Assembly: GCF_001591105.1 (NCBI RefSeq)
Contig: NZ_BCUD01000002.1
Coordinates: 1 to 64,000, forward strand
Source: Vibrio nereis NBRC 15637
Lineage (GTDB): Bacteria; Pseudomonadota; Gammaproteobacteria; Enterobacterales; Vibrionaceae
Direction: 5' to 3'
Length of the DNA stretch: 64,000 bases
How positions within the stretch are numbered: the first letter of the stretch is position 1; every line of letters starts with the position of its first letter. This document shows positions 1-8,203 of this stretch, piece by piece. A program made the position numbers and the translations under genes. Below the pieces are notes generated by a model, which saw nothing but the letters and a program-made list of their open reading frames with translations, ran no database searches and was not told the origin of the DNA.

Positions 1-1041
1 TTAATACCTTATCAATCTGCACGTCGCATAGGAGGTTCGGGAAGACTGTGGCTCAACGCGAACGAACTCGAGCAATCCATCGCGTTTAGTGAGCAGCAAT
101 CTGACTACAACCGCTACCCAGACTTTCTTCCACATGAGATTGCCAGCGCATACCAGCAATACTGCCAAACTCAGCAACCTGTACTCGCGGTGCGAGGCGC
201 AGATGAAGCCATTGACCTGTTGATTCGTACTTTCTGTAAACCGGGCGCAGACAGCATCGCGATCTGCTCACCGACTTACGCGATGTATGAGTTTTGCGCC
301 GAATCCCTAGCTGTTGAGACCATCGACGTACCATTGCTCGCACCAGACTTTACGTTGGATGTAGACGGCGTAGTCAAAGCCGCGAAACACGCAAACATCG
401 TTTTTCTTTGTTCGCCAAACAACCCGACGGGGCAACTTCTGAATAAAGCTCAGGTCATCGAGATCTTGGATCAGACCAAGCAAGACGCGTTGGTGGTGGT
501 CGACGAAGCCTACATCGAATTCGAACTGGCACAGAACGTGGTGAGCTTAATCGACCAATACCCAAATCTAGTGGTGATTCGTACCCTGTCAAAAGCGTTC
601 GGTTTGGCGGCGGTAAGGTGCGGATTTATCGTCGCGGCGCAAGAGGTGATGGACTACGTGATGAAGCTGATTCCCCCGTACCCAATGCCTGACAGCTCAG
701 CTGAAATCGTTCTTAAGGCATTGAGTGAGCAAGGATTAGCGAAAGTCGCGGCCAGCACGCAAGCCCTTGTCGAAACCAAGCAACGCTTTATCAACAATAT
801 TAAAGAGCTGCCTTGGATAGAGACCATCTACCCTTCAGCAACAAACTTTGTTTTAATTCGTACACACGCGGATGTTGATCTGTTTAGTTACTTAGCTGAA
901 CAAGGAATTGTGACGCGCAATCAGGCTCATGAGCCGAGTCTGAAACACTGTGTTCGTATCACTATTGGCTCAGAACAGAGCATGCAAGAAGTCGCTCAAA
1001 CTATCTGTAACTACAACAAAACGCAGACAACATCGAAGTAA
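1..1041 (+). CDS. HisC-like aminotransferase (5' end outside window)
   Basis: PLP-dependent class II aminotransferase of the histidinol-phosphate aminotransferase type. The reading frame is open from base 1, so the start lies upstream of the window and the GTG at 190 is internal. Visible motifs in order: LNANE and NRYPD in the N-terminal arm, SPTYAMYE, the CSPNNPTG cofactor segment, DEAYIEF with the PLP-contacting Asp and Tyr, and SKAFGLAAVRCGF, whose Lys should form the Schiff base. The C-terminal ATNFVLIRT and VRITIGS segments are also HisC-like. It ends 14 bp before a periplasmic amino-acid-binding protein, so the two are probably one operon. The lone setting, outside a his operon, suggests a paralog acting on an aromatic or related amino acid; the substrate cannot be told from sequence. 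Confidence 0.88.
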   Translation, partial: LIPYQSARRIGGSGRLWLNANELEQSIAFSEQQSDYNRYPDFLPHEIASAYQQYCQTQQPVLAVRGADEAIDLLIRTFCKPGADSIAICSPTYAMYEFCAESLAVETIDVPLLAPDFTLDVDGVVKAAKHANIVFLCSPNNPTGQLLNKAQVIEILDQTKQDALVVVDEAYIEFELAQNVVSLIDQYPNLVVIRTLSKAFGLAAVRCGFIVAAQEVMDYVMKLIPPYPMPDSSAEIVLKALSEQGLAKVAASTQALVETKQRFINNIKELPWIETIYPSATNFVLIRTHADVDLFSYLAEQGIVTRNQAHEPSLKHCVRITIGSEQSMQEVAQTICNYNKTQTTSK

Positions 1042-1055
1042 ATAAGGGACTAACT

Positions 1056-1829
1056 ATGAAAAAACTACTTAGCGTACTGGCTTGTTCAACTATTCTTTTC
1101 GCTGCGCCGAGCATGGCAAAAACGGTCAGACTGGCTTCAGATTTTACCTATCCACCGTTTAACTACATGGACGCAAGCGGCAATCCAGCGGGTTTTGATA
1201 TCGAAATCGCGGATGCACTTTGCCAAGAAGCCAAGCTGGAATGTACTTGGGTTTCACAAAGCTGGGATTCATTGATTCCTGCGTTGATGGCACACAAATC
1301 TGACGTAATCATGGCGTCGATGCGTATTACTGAAGAGCGTAAAAAACGTGTGTTGTTTACCGACAAGTATTACCAAACGCCTGCGCGCTTTGTGGCGAAC
1401 GGCGAGCAAAAACTGGTTATCAGCAAAGAAGGCTTGAAAGATAAAGTCATCGGCGTACAAACAGGTACGATCCACGACCGTTACGTGACGGATATGTTTG
1501 GTGACGTTGCCGATATAAAGCGCTACTCGGGGCAGGATGAAGTGTACATCGATATGCAAAACGGCCGTCTGGATGCGACATTCGGCAACTCAGACCAACT
1601 GGCCCTAGCCTTCCTAGAGAAAGACATCGGGAAAGGCTTCAAGTTTGTTGGCGAAGCGGTGACAGACAAAGCTTACATCGGTGAAGGTACGGCTCTGGCG
1701 CTTAGACAGAAAGATAAGGCACTGGCAGAGAAGTTTAACCAAGCCATCGAAGCGATTCGCGCTAACGGAACATACGATAAAATCGCAAGTAAATACTTCA
1801 CGTTTGATATCTACGGTGAAGAGCTGTAA
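1056..1829 (+). CDS. Periplasmic amino-acid-binding protein (HisJ/ArtJ family)
   Basis: Family 3 solute-binding protein of 257 residues. A signal peptide of about 21 residues ends at PSMA before KTVRLASDF. The mature N-terminus has the typical YPPFNYMD and GFDIEIADALC segments, followed by DSLIPALMAHKSDVIMASM, as in lysine/arginine/ornithine and histidine receptors. A basic-amino-acid ligand is likely but unproven. AGGGAC lies before the ATG. No permease or ATPase gene follows, and a strong terminator comes next, so the protein either shares a remote ABC permease or serves another sensor. Co-transcription with the aminotransferase suggests linked uptake and transamination of an amino acid. 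Confidence 0.88.
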   Translation: MKKLLSVLACSTILFAAPSMAKTVRLASDFTYPPFNYMDASGNPAGFDIEIADALCQEAKLECTWVSQSWDSLIPALMAHKSDVIMASMRITEERKKRVLFTDKYYQTPARFVANGEQKLVISKEGLKDKVIGVQTGTIHDRYVTDMFGDVADIKRYSGQDEVYIDMQNGRLDATFGNSDQLALAFLEKDIGKGFKFVGEAVTDKAYIGEGTALALRQKDKALAEKFNQAIEAIRANGTYDKIASKYFTFDIYGEEL

Positions 1830-1853
1830 TTACCAGCCTTTTAAAACAACAAA

Positions 1854-1877
1854 AGCCCCAACACGGGGCTTTTTTTA
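1854..1877 (+). terminator. Rho-independent terminator
   Basis: A six-base-pair AGCCCC/GGGGCT stem with a five-base loop is followed by a run of T. It sits 24 bases after the binding-protein stop codon and closes the aminotransferase/binding-protein transcript. Confidence 0.9.
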
Positions 1878-1901
1878 TTAGCTTGAATTTGGTTGATTCG
1901 A

Positions 1902-2330
1902 TTAGCGAGGGTAACGCGCCATCGCCGCTTCTTCTTTAGACACCACTGCTTTACCGATCGGCGCAAGCGAGATATACGCCAGTTTTAGGTGTTGAAGCGC
2001 AAATGGAATACCGATGATGGTGATAAAACACGCCACTGCTGAGCAAATATGACCAATCGCTAACCAGATGCCAGCCAGAATAAACCAGATCACATTACCG
2101 ATAAATCCCAACGCGCCCGTACCAATATCTTTACGTCGCATCAGTTCATCACGCTCAATCACCTCTTTACCAAACGGGAAGAACGAGAAATTCCCCATCA
2201 CAAAACACGCACGTCCCCACGGGATACCGACAATACTGACGAATGCGAGCAGACCGAAAAGCCACCACATCAATCCCATGACAACACCGCCACACAGAAA
2301 CCAAATAATATTTCCGAGTACTCTTAACAC
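1902..2330 (-). CDS. yccF: YccF family inner membrane protein
   Basis: 142-residue membrane protein of the YccF (DUF307) family. It shows the duplicated hydrophobic unit typical of the family: LRVLGNIIWFLCGG and FIGNVIWFILAGIWLAIGH, each followed by an IVGIPWGRACF or IIGIPFALQHLKLA turn segment. Four transmembrane segments are likely. The start is a GTG preceded by AAGGAG at seven bases, which fits better than any internal ATG. The family's molecular role is not established. The gene is followed by a small ABM-domain gene's territory upstream on the same strand, 20 bp away, so the two are probably co-transcribed. Confidence 0.9.
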   Translation of the reverse strand: MLRVLGNIIWFLCGGVVMGLMWWLFGLLAFVSIVGIPWGRACFVMGNFSFFPFGKEVIERDELMRRKDIGTGALGFIGNVIWFILAGIWLAIGHICSAVACFITIIGIPFALQHLKLAYISLAPIGKAVVSKEEAAMARYPR

Positions 2331-2350
2331 CTTACTACTCCTTAACGAAT

Positions 2351-2644
2351 TTAACTGTAGACCGGTTCGTAGTGCTCTACAGTTGGGAATGGATCATAAA
2401 AATGATGCAAAAGCGCTTTCCATTCCTGATATTCCGCCGACTGTCTAAAACCTTGCTCGTGGTCGGCTAATGTTTCCCAGTTTACTAACAAAATATAGCG
2501 ACTGGGCTTTTCAATACAATGTTGTAGTTGATGAGACACATACCCTTTCATTGAGGCAATGATCGCCTGCGCTTTATCAAAGTTGTGCTCAAATTGTTGT
2601 TCTAAACCTGGCTTCACATCCAAAACCGCCACTTCTAGTATCAT
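2351..2644 (-). CDS. ABM-domain (antibiotic biosynthesis monooxygenase-like) protein
   Basis: 97-residue single-domain protein with the ferredoxin-like ABM fold. Features are an N-terminal strand MILEVAVLDVKPG, a helix rich in charged residues, the LLVNWETLADHEQGFRQS segment and a C-terminal beta strand ending EHYEPVY. Small ABM proteins include quinone or quinol monooxygenases, haem-degrading enzymes and proteins with no known activity, so the substrate is open. AAGGA stands six bases before the ATG. It lies directly upstream of yccF on the same strand. Confidence 0.85.
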   Translation of the reverse strand: MILEVAVLDVKPGLEQQFEHNFDKAQAIIASMKGYVSHQLQHCIEKPSRYILLVNWETLADHEQGFRQSAEYQEWKALLHHFYDPFPTVEHYEPVYS

Positions 2645-2708
2645 GTGTTTTCCTTAACCCCAGATGAACACGTTACATAAGATGAATATATTACATAACA
2701 TAAACATC

Positions 2709-3437
2709 TTATATTAATCCTTTCCAGACCGCGGTCACGCCGCTGACTATACAAAGTAGTAACGCGCCCATACGAATCTGCTCCTTGGGTAATGAATGCG
2801 TGGTCATGCGCGCTAGTTTGTACCCAAACCAAGACGCAGGAAAGAGCGGAATAGTGATCCAAACATGGTGCCACGTCAGAAAGCCAGCTGGAATTTGAAT
2901 AATAAGAGAAATGATCGAACTGAAGACGAAGAACGCCGACAGGTTACCACGCAATTGGTTCGCTTCTTGATGTTGCAGCAGCAGAGCCATCGGTGGCCCA
3001 CCAATCGACGAGCTGGTACCAAAAAATCCCGAAAAGAAGCCCGCGATGGTCATACGAGTTGGCGTTGGCTCAATCCGAAATGGCAGTAAACTCACCACCA
3101 CTGCGAACAACACCAGTCCTCCCAGCCATAACGCCAGCATATCCGTTGAGACCATCACTAACAGCACGCCACCCGCCAACGATCCCGGCACACGACCGAT
3201 CAGCGCCATCTTCAAGCCACCGATCTCTACGCTATCTCTGTGTTTCAACGCATTAAGCAGCGAAATAAATAACGCGAGTAAACAAATTGGTGCGGGAACG
3301 TAGTCTGGCGAAATCAAAAACAGAAGAGGCGCGGCCACAACGGCTAAACCAAAGCCAATCGCGGTTTGAACAAACGAACCGAGAAATACTAGTAACGCAG
3401 CAATCAATGCTTCAGTAGTGATCCATTCAGTGAACAT
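2709..3437 (-). CDS. TauE/SafE family sulfite/anion exporter
   Basis: About 242 residues with seven to eight hydrophobic segments. The N-terminal repeat has LVFLGSFVQTAIGFGLAVVAAP and the second half has GFFSGFFGTSSSIGGPPMALLL, the two signatures of the TauE/SafE (DUF81) permease family, whose characterised members export sulfite, sulfoacetate or other organic anions. I prefer the ATG at 3437 because the protein then begins just before the first membrane segment. An upstream GTG at 3467 would add ten residues, and neither start has a clear ribosome binding site. Substrate unknown. Confidence 0.85.
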   Translation of the reverse strand: MFTEWITTEALIAALLVFLGSFVQTAIGFGLAVVAAPLLFLISPDYVPAPICLLALFISLLNALKHRDSVEIGGLKMALIGRVPGSLAGGVLLVMVSTDMLALWLGGLVLFAVVVSLLPFRIEPTPTRMTIAGFFSGFFGTSSSIGGPPMALLLQHQEANQLRGNLSAFFVFSSIISLIIQIPAGFLTWHHVWITIPLFPASWFGYKLARMTTHSLPKEQIRMGALLLCIVSGVTAVWKGLI

Positions 3438-3614
3438 ATTTGAGGGAGATGTTAAGAAACTGTGCACCTATCATAATGGAAATACGGCCAAATTGCTCAA
3501 TATTCGTCTCAAGATTAAACACTTAATTAACATCTCTATTAGCTACCTTTTAAGCATCAGTCAGCTAGGCAATTTGACCTCAATCAATGATAAAGCGGTT
3601 ATACCCTTTCGAGC

Positions 3615-3631
3615 GATGTAAAAAAGACATC
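3615..3631. promoter_or_regulatory. Putative NorR operator upstream of norR
   Basis: A dyad GATGT-N7-ACATC contains the GT-N7-AC core reported for E. coli NorR. It lies 44 bases before the norR ATG. The same word, GATGTAAAAAAGACA, recurs in both orientations before hcp, which supports a shared regulator. A TGGCAC at 3647 could be a -24 element, but its -12 partner is poor. Autoregulation is an inference. Confidence 0.5.
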
Positions 3632-3674
3632 AGCTTGATAGGATTCTGGCACGTTTGTTTCGCTAGTAAAGTCA

Positions 3675-5204
3675 ATGAATCCGAATCTCAATAACGTGCT
3701 GCTTGAGATAGCACTCAATCTTAGCTCAAACCTGAACAGTGAAGCCCAGTACCAACATCTCATCAACGGCATCGATAAAGTGTTTCCTTGTGATGCCAGT
3801 GCCTTATTTGTGTTGGACGAAGACGGGTTTCTCACTCCCGTCGCCGTTAAGGGGCTCTCTGCCAGTGTTCTGGGTCGTCGATTTTTTCCCAAAGCGCATC
3901 CAAGACTGGAAGCCATTATGCAATCCAAGCAACCAGTTCGCTTTGGCGCAGACTGCGAGTTGCCTGACCCTTTCAGCGGCGTGTTACTCAGCGAAGAAGC
4001 CGAATTGGATGTGCACGACTGCTTAGGTTGCAGCCTGTATGTTGATGGACAACTGGTGGGCGTGTTGACGCTCGATTCACTGACTGTTGGCGCGTTTGAT
4101 GTGATTGAACCTGTTACCCTTGAAACTTTCGCCGCCCTCGCCGCAGCAACGCTACGTAACATTGGGCAGATCAAAGCATTAAAAGCGCAGAACAAAAAAC
4201 AAAAGAACGTTACTCAAGCTTTGATCCAACAAGCACGTTCCAAGCAAGGTGAGATGGTTGGCTTAAGCCCGCAGATCCAGCAACTGCGCAATAATATTGA
4301 AACCGTCGCCAAGTCTGATTACGCGGTACTGATCACTGGAGAAACGGGGGTTGGTAAAGAACTGGTCGCGCACAGCGTCCACGCCCAATCCAGTCGCTGC
4401 GATAAAGCGATGATTTATGTCAACTGCGCCGCACTGCCAGAAGGGCTCGCGGAAAGCGAACTGTTTGGCCACGTTAAAGGTGCATTTACTGGCGCAAACA
4501 GCCACCGCGCGGGTAAGTTTGAGCTGGCAGACGGCGGAACGATTTTCCTCGATGAAGTCGGCGAATTGCCTTTGGTCCTGCAGGCTAAATTGCTGCGCGT
4601 GATTCAACAAGGTGAACTACAACGCGTCGGTAGCGACCAACACCTGTTGGTCAACGTGCGTATTATCGCAGCGACCAACCGCTCACTGGAACGAGAGGTC
4701 GAGCAGGGTCAGTTTCGCGCCGATCTATTCCACCGCCTCAACGTGTTCCCCATCTCGGTGCCACCACTGCGTAAACGCGAAGGTGACATTCCAGTACTGG
4801 CGGGCTACTTGCTGGAAAAAGTTCGTAGCCAATTCAATATCCCGAATCTGCACTTACATTCTAAGTCACTCACTTTGCTAGAAAAACAGCCTTGGCCGGG
4901 CAACGTGCGCGAACTGGAACACACCTTAACCCGTGCGGCATTGCGAGCGATTCAAGAACAGCAACAGATCATCAAAGTCAGTCATTTTGATAGCAGCCTA
5001 ACCAAGCAAGATGTCAAAAATACATCCAAGTATTTTCCGGATAACAGCCACGGTATGCGCTCGCTGGTTGAGAACTATCAGAAAGATTTGATTGTTTATG
5101 CGCTTGAAAAATCGAACGGAACTTGGTCAAAAGCGGCAGAATTTCTACAAATGGATCGAGGCAACCTGTATCGCATGGGTAAAAAGTTCGACCTTTCAAA
5201 CTAA
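3675..5204 (+). CDS. norR: NorR, nitric-oxide-responsive sigma-54 activator
   Basis: 509-residue bacterial enhancer-binding protein. The N-terminal GAF domain (about 1-170) keeps residues that line the non-haem iron site in E. coli NorR: the RFGAD Arg and Asp, the Asp of LPDP, a Cys in HDCLGC and the Asp of LTLD. The AAA+ domain has Walker A GETGVGKE (about 222-229), the sigma-54-contacting GAFTGA (about 269-274) and Walker [12 protein letters not shown]. The C-terminus is a Fis-type helix-turn-helix. Nitric oxide binding to the GAF iron relieves repression of the ATPase. The neighbours are hcp-hcr rather than the norVW flavorubredoxin genes, so these are the likely targets. Confidence 0.95.
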   Translation: MNPNLNNVLLEIALNLSSNLNSEAQYQHLINGIDKVFPCDASALFVLDEDGFLTPVAVKGLSASVLGRRFFPKAHPRLEAIMQSKQPVRFGADCELPDPFSGVLLSEEAELDVHDCLGCSLYVDGQLVGVLTLDSLTVGAFDVIEPVTLETFAALAAATLRNIGQIKALKAQNKKQKNVTQALIQQARSKQGEMVGLSPQIQQLRNNIETVAKSDYAVLITGETGVGKELVAHSVHAQSSRCDKAMIYVNCAALPEGLAESELFGHVKGAFTGANSHRAGKFELADGGTIFLDEVGELPLVLQAKLLRVIQQGELQRVGSDQHLLVNVRIIAATNRSLEREVEQGQFRADLFHRLNVFPISVPPLRKREGDIPVLAGYLLEKVRSQFNIPNLHLHSKSLTLLEKQPWPGNVRELEHTLTRAALRAIQEQQQIIKVSHFDSSLTKQDVKNTSKYFPDNSHGMRSLVENYQKDLIVYALEKSNGTWSKAAEFLQMDRGNLYRMGKKFDLSN

Positions 5205-5219
5205 CCCTTAAGTATTTTT

Positions 5220-5259
5220 GATGTAAAAAAGACAACGCAATAGTTGTCTTTTTTACATC
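5220..5259. promoter_or_regulatory. 17-bp inverted repeat before hcp: NorR sites and/or norR terminator
   Basis: The arms GATGTAAAAAAGACAAC and its exact reverse complement flank a six-base spacer. Each arm contains a GT-N7-AC core. The same structure makes a GACAAC/GTTGTC stem followed by six T, so it can also end the norR transcript. It is centred about 73 bases upstream of the -24 element of the hcp promoter, a normal distance for an enhancer. Both roles may apply. Confidence 0.6.
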
Positions 5260-5311
5260 GTATGCATGATAAAAATAAGATAAAACCCTTTAAATTCATA
5301 AAATTAACTAT

Positions 5312-5327
5312 TGGCACGCAATCTGCT
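5312..5327 (+). promoter_or_regulatory. Sigma-54 promoter of hcp-hcr
   Basis: TGGCAC, five bases, then CTGCT. The GG and GC doublets are separated by exactly ten bases, as in -24/-12 promoters. The predicted start is about 60 bases before the hcp ATG. A NorR-type activator gene lies just upstream. Confidence 0.8.
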
Positions 5328-5397
5328 CTAACAGTGGCATCGAAAAGAGAAGCGGCTCGACCGCAAATAAAGAACTCACTGTTATTGGAGAAGCGCA

Positions 5398-7059
5398 ATG
5401 TTCTGTATTCAATGTGAACAGACTATTCAAACCCCTACTGTTAAAGGCTGCTCGTTCGCACAAGGCATGTGTGGTAAAACTTCTGAAGTATCCGACCTAC
5501 AAGACGTACTGGTTTACACCCTACAAGGTGTTTCTTACTGGGCAGAACAAGCGCTGCGCTTTGATATTGTTGACGACGAAGTCAACCAATGGGCGCCAAG
5601 AGCGTTCTTCTCTACATTAACCAATGTTAACTTTGACCCTGAGCGAATTCTTGAATTGTCTGCGCAAGCGGCGACTTTCAAAGCGCGCTTAAAAGAACAA
5701 ACTCTTGCTGCCGCTAAACTGACGGACACCAGCATCGACAACATCCCTGCCGTCGCAGACTTCGAGCTACCGCAAAGCGCTGAAGAAATTCTCGCATTCG
5801 CGCCTCAAGTGGCAGTAAACCGCGGCTACCAAAGCATTAGCGAAGACGTAATCGGCCTACGCCTACTGTGTCTGTACGGTCTAAAAGGTGCAGCAGCTTA
5901 CATGGAGCATGCACGCGTATTGGAACAAACCAACAACGACATTTACGCTGAATACCACCAAATCATGGCTTGGTTAGGCACAGACCCAGAAGACCTAGGC
6001 GCACTACTAGATTGCTCGATGCAAATCGGTCTGATGAACTACAAAGTCATGGAAATGCTCGATCACGGTGAAACCAAAACCTTTGGTCACCCAGAGCCAA
6101 CTCAAGTAAACGTAAAAACCGTTCAGGGCAAGTGCATTCTGGTTTCTGGCCACGACTTGCACGACCTAGAGAAAATCCTTCAGCAAACCGAAGGTAAAGG
6201 CATCAACGTCTACACCAACGGCGAAATGCTACCAGCACACGGTTACCCTGAGCTTAAGAAATACCCGCACCTAGTGGGCAACTACGGCAGCGCATGGCAA
6301 AACCAACAGAAGGAGTTCGCCAACTTCCCTGGCGCGATTGTGATGACGTCAAACTGCTTGCTGAACCCAAATGTCGGCCAATACGCAGATCGCTTGTTCA
6401 CTCGTAGCATCGTAGGTTGGCCGGGTGTGGCACACATTGAAGGTGACGATTTCAGCCAAGTGATCGAATGTGCGTTGGCACAGCCGGGCTTCCAACACAA
6501 CGAGATCGAACAGATGATCACGGTTGGTTTTGGTCGTAATGCACTGATGAGCGCGGCACCTGCGGTGGTTGAGCAAGTGAAAGCAGGTAACATCAAACAC
6601 TTCTTCCTTGTCGGCGGTTGCGATGGTGATAAATCTGAACGTAGCTACTACACCGACTTTACTGCAAGTGCACCTGATGACACGCTGATCCTAACGCTGG
6701 CGTGTGGTAAGTTCCGCTTCAACAAAAACCAGTTTGGCGATATCAACGGCATCCCTCGCCTGTTAGATGTAGGCCAGTGTAACGACGCTTACTCAGCAAT
6801 CCAATTGGCTCTTGCGCTATCAAAAGAGTTTGACTGCGACATCAATGAACTACCGTTAACGCTGGTTCTGTCTTGGTTCGAACAAAAAGCCATCGTAATC
6901 CTGCTAACGCTGTTTGCACTGGGCGTAAAAGGCATTTACACCGGCCCTACCGCGCCTGCGTTCTTGACTGATAACCTAATTAAGATCATCCAAGATAAGT
7001 TCGATATGCGCAGTATCGGCAACGTTGAAGACGATCTAAAAACCATCCTTGCAGCTTAA
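5398..7059 (+). CDS. hcp: Hybrid cluster protein Hcp
   Basis: 553-residue hybrid-cluster protein, long called hydroxylamine reductase and shown in E. coli to act as a high-affinity nitric oxide reductase and protein S-nitrosylase. Cysteines 3, 6, 18 and 25 give the C-X2-C-X11-C-X6-C spacing of the class found in facultative anaerobes, which carries a [2Fe-2S] cluster. The hybrid cluster ligands lie in the C-terminal half, within segments such as [23 protein letters not shown] and [13 protein letters not shown] precedes the ATG. A sigma-54 promoter lies upstream and hcr, its electron donor, lies downstream. Confidence 0.96.
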   Translation: MFCIQCEQTIQTPTVKGCSFAQGMCGKTSEVSDLQDVLVYTLQGVSYWAEQALRFDIVDDEVNQWAPRAFFSTLTNVNFDPERILELSAQAATFKARLKEQTLAAAKLTDTSIDNIPAVADFELPQSAEEILAFAPQVAVNRGYQSISEDVIGLRLLCLYGLKGAAAYMEHARVLEQTNNDIYAEYHQIMAWLGTDPEDLGALLDCSMQIGLMNYKVMEMLDHGETKTFGHPEPTQVNVKTVQGKCILVSGHDLHDLEKILQQTEGKGINVYTNGEMLPAHGYPELKKYPHLVGNYGSAWQNQQKEFANFPGAIVMTSNCLLNPNVGQYADRLFTRSIVGWPGVAHIEGDDFSQVIECALAQPGFQHNEIEQMITVGFGRNALMSAAPAVVEQVKAGNIKHFFLVGGCDGDKSERSYYTDFTASAPDDTLILTLACGKFRFNKNQFGDINGIPRLLDVGQCNDAYSAIQLALALSKEFDCDINELPLTLVLSWFEQKAIVILLTLFALGVKGIYTGPTAPAFLTDNLIKIIQDKFDMRSIGNVEDDLKTILAA

Positions 7060-7075
7060 ATCCCTGCTGTCCTTT

Positions 7076-7099
7076 GCCTGGCCAAATTTTTGGCTGGGC
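7076..7099 (+). terminator. Hairpin between hcp and hcr (attenuator or partial terminator)
   Basis: A ten-pair stem (two G-T wobbles) with a four-base loop is followed by CTTTTG. It begins 17 bases after the hcp stop and may lower hcr expression relative to hcp or protect the hcp message. Confidence 0.55.
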
Positions 7100-7120
7100 A
7101 CTTTTGTATGAGAGAACTCC

Positions 7121-8155
7121 ATGATTAATGAATGGCAAAATAATCAGCCGACGACGCTGCGCTGCATCGACAAGTGGCAGGAAACTTCTGATACCTTTAG
7201 TTTTAAGCTAGCGAGCACCCAATCCGATGCTACACTCACATTCGATTTTAAACCGGGACAGTTTGTTTCATTGGGGTTTGAACTGGCTGGCAAGATGGAA
7301 TATCGCGCCTACTCGATCAGCTCGACGCCGGCAGAACACTATCTGCAACTGACGGTTAAACGCGTTGATGGCGGTTTGGTATCGAACCACATGATCGACC
7401 ACTTCAACATTGGTGACAATGTCTCCGTCTTAGCACCAACGGGGCCGTTTAACGCCGTGGATTGCGCGCCAAAGTCCAAAGTCGCGCTACTCAGCGCAGG
7501 TTGTGGTATTACGCCAGTGATGTCGATGGCGAAGACCTGGTTAAAAGAACAAGCAGACATCGACATTACCTTTATCCATATGGCGAAAAGCAGCACACAG
7601 GCGATTTATTTCGATGAACTCGAGACATTGCATTCGCTTTATCCCAACTTCCATTTGCGTCTGCTACTCAAAGACAATGCTGGCACAGAGCATCCTCAAG
7701 GACGTTTGGACCAAGAGTGGCTTCGCGCACTCTGCCCTGACTTAAGCGAACGCACCGTTTATCTGTGTGGTCCAACCCAGTTTATGCAGGATATGGAGCA
7801 AAATGCTCTATCGCTTGGCGTTGAGCCATCTGAATTCCATCAAGAGAGTTTTACACCGATTGAAGCTCATACGGAAAACAGCGGCGGTGGTGTGGTACAG
7901 TTTGAAGTTCCCGCCTTTGGCGTTGCTACGCAGGTCGAACAAGGCGCTACGCTTGCCGATGTGTTGGAAGAAAATGGTGTGCCGATCATTATCGCCTGTC
8001 GCAGCGGCATGTGTGGCTCTTGTAAGTGCAAAGTGACCAAAGGCGAAGTGAGCCGAACCAGTACGGAAACTCTGACTGAAGAAGAGCTGGCGCAAGGTTA
8101 TACGCTCGCCTGTTCAAGCCAGATACAAAGTGACGTCGAAGTGTCACTCACCTAG
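7121..8155 (+). CDS. hcr: Hcr, NADH oxidoreductase for Hcp
   Basis: 344-residue iron-sulfur flavoprotein. The N-terminal ferredoxin-reductase FAD domain has RAYSISSTP. The NAD-binding domain follows, with SAGCGITPVMSM near residue 130 and YLCGPTQFMQDM near 210. A C-terminal plant-type [2Fe-2S] ferredoxin domain has CRSGMCGSCKC and a fourth Cys in LACSSQ. It passes electrons from NADH to Hcp. It lies 61 bp after hcp in the same operon, matching the E. coli order, and is followed by a strong terminator. Confidence 0.94.
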   Translation: MINEWQNNQPTTLRCIDKWQETSDTFSFKLASTQSDATLTFDFKPGQFVSLGFELAGKMEYRAYSISSTPAEHYLQLTVKRVDGGLVSNHMIDHFNIGDNVSVLAPTGPFNAVDCAPKSKVALLSAGCGITPVMSMAKTWLKEQADIDITFIHMAKSSTQAIYFDELETLHSLYPNFHLRLLLKDNAGTEHPQGRLDQEWLRALCPDLSERTVYLCGPTQFMQDMEQNALSLGVEPSEFHQESFTPIEAHTENSGGGVVQFEVPAFGVATQVEQGATLADVLEENGVPIIIACRSGMCGSCKCKVTKGEVSRTSTETLTEEELAQGYTLACSSQIQSDVEVSLT

Positions 8156-8160
8156 ACACA

Positions 8161-8190
8161 AAAAAGCGCCAATATAAATCGGCGCTTTTT
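8161..8190. terminator. Bidirectional terminator
   Basis: The ten-base arms AAAAAGCGCC and GGCGCTTTTT flank a ten-base loop. They lie between the converging hcr and deacylase genes and can serve both. Confidence 0.9.
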
Positions 8191-8203
8191 ATTTACTCGT
8201 CGA

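Noticed and set aside
3645..3663. Possible sigma-54 promoter before norR
   Set aside because: TGGCAC is present but the -12 position reads TTTC instead of TTGC or CTGC at the required distance, so only the NorR-like motif is kept.
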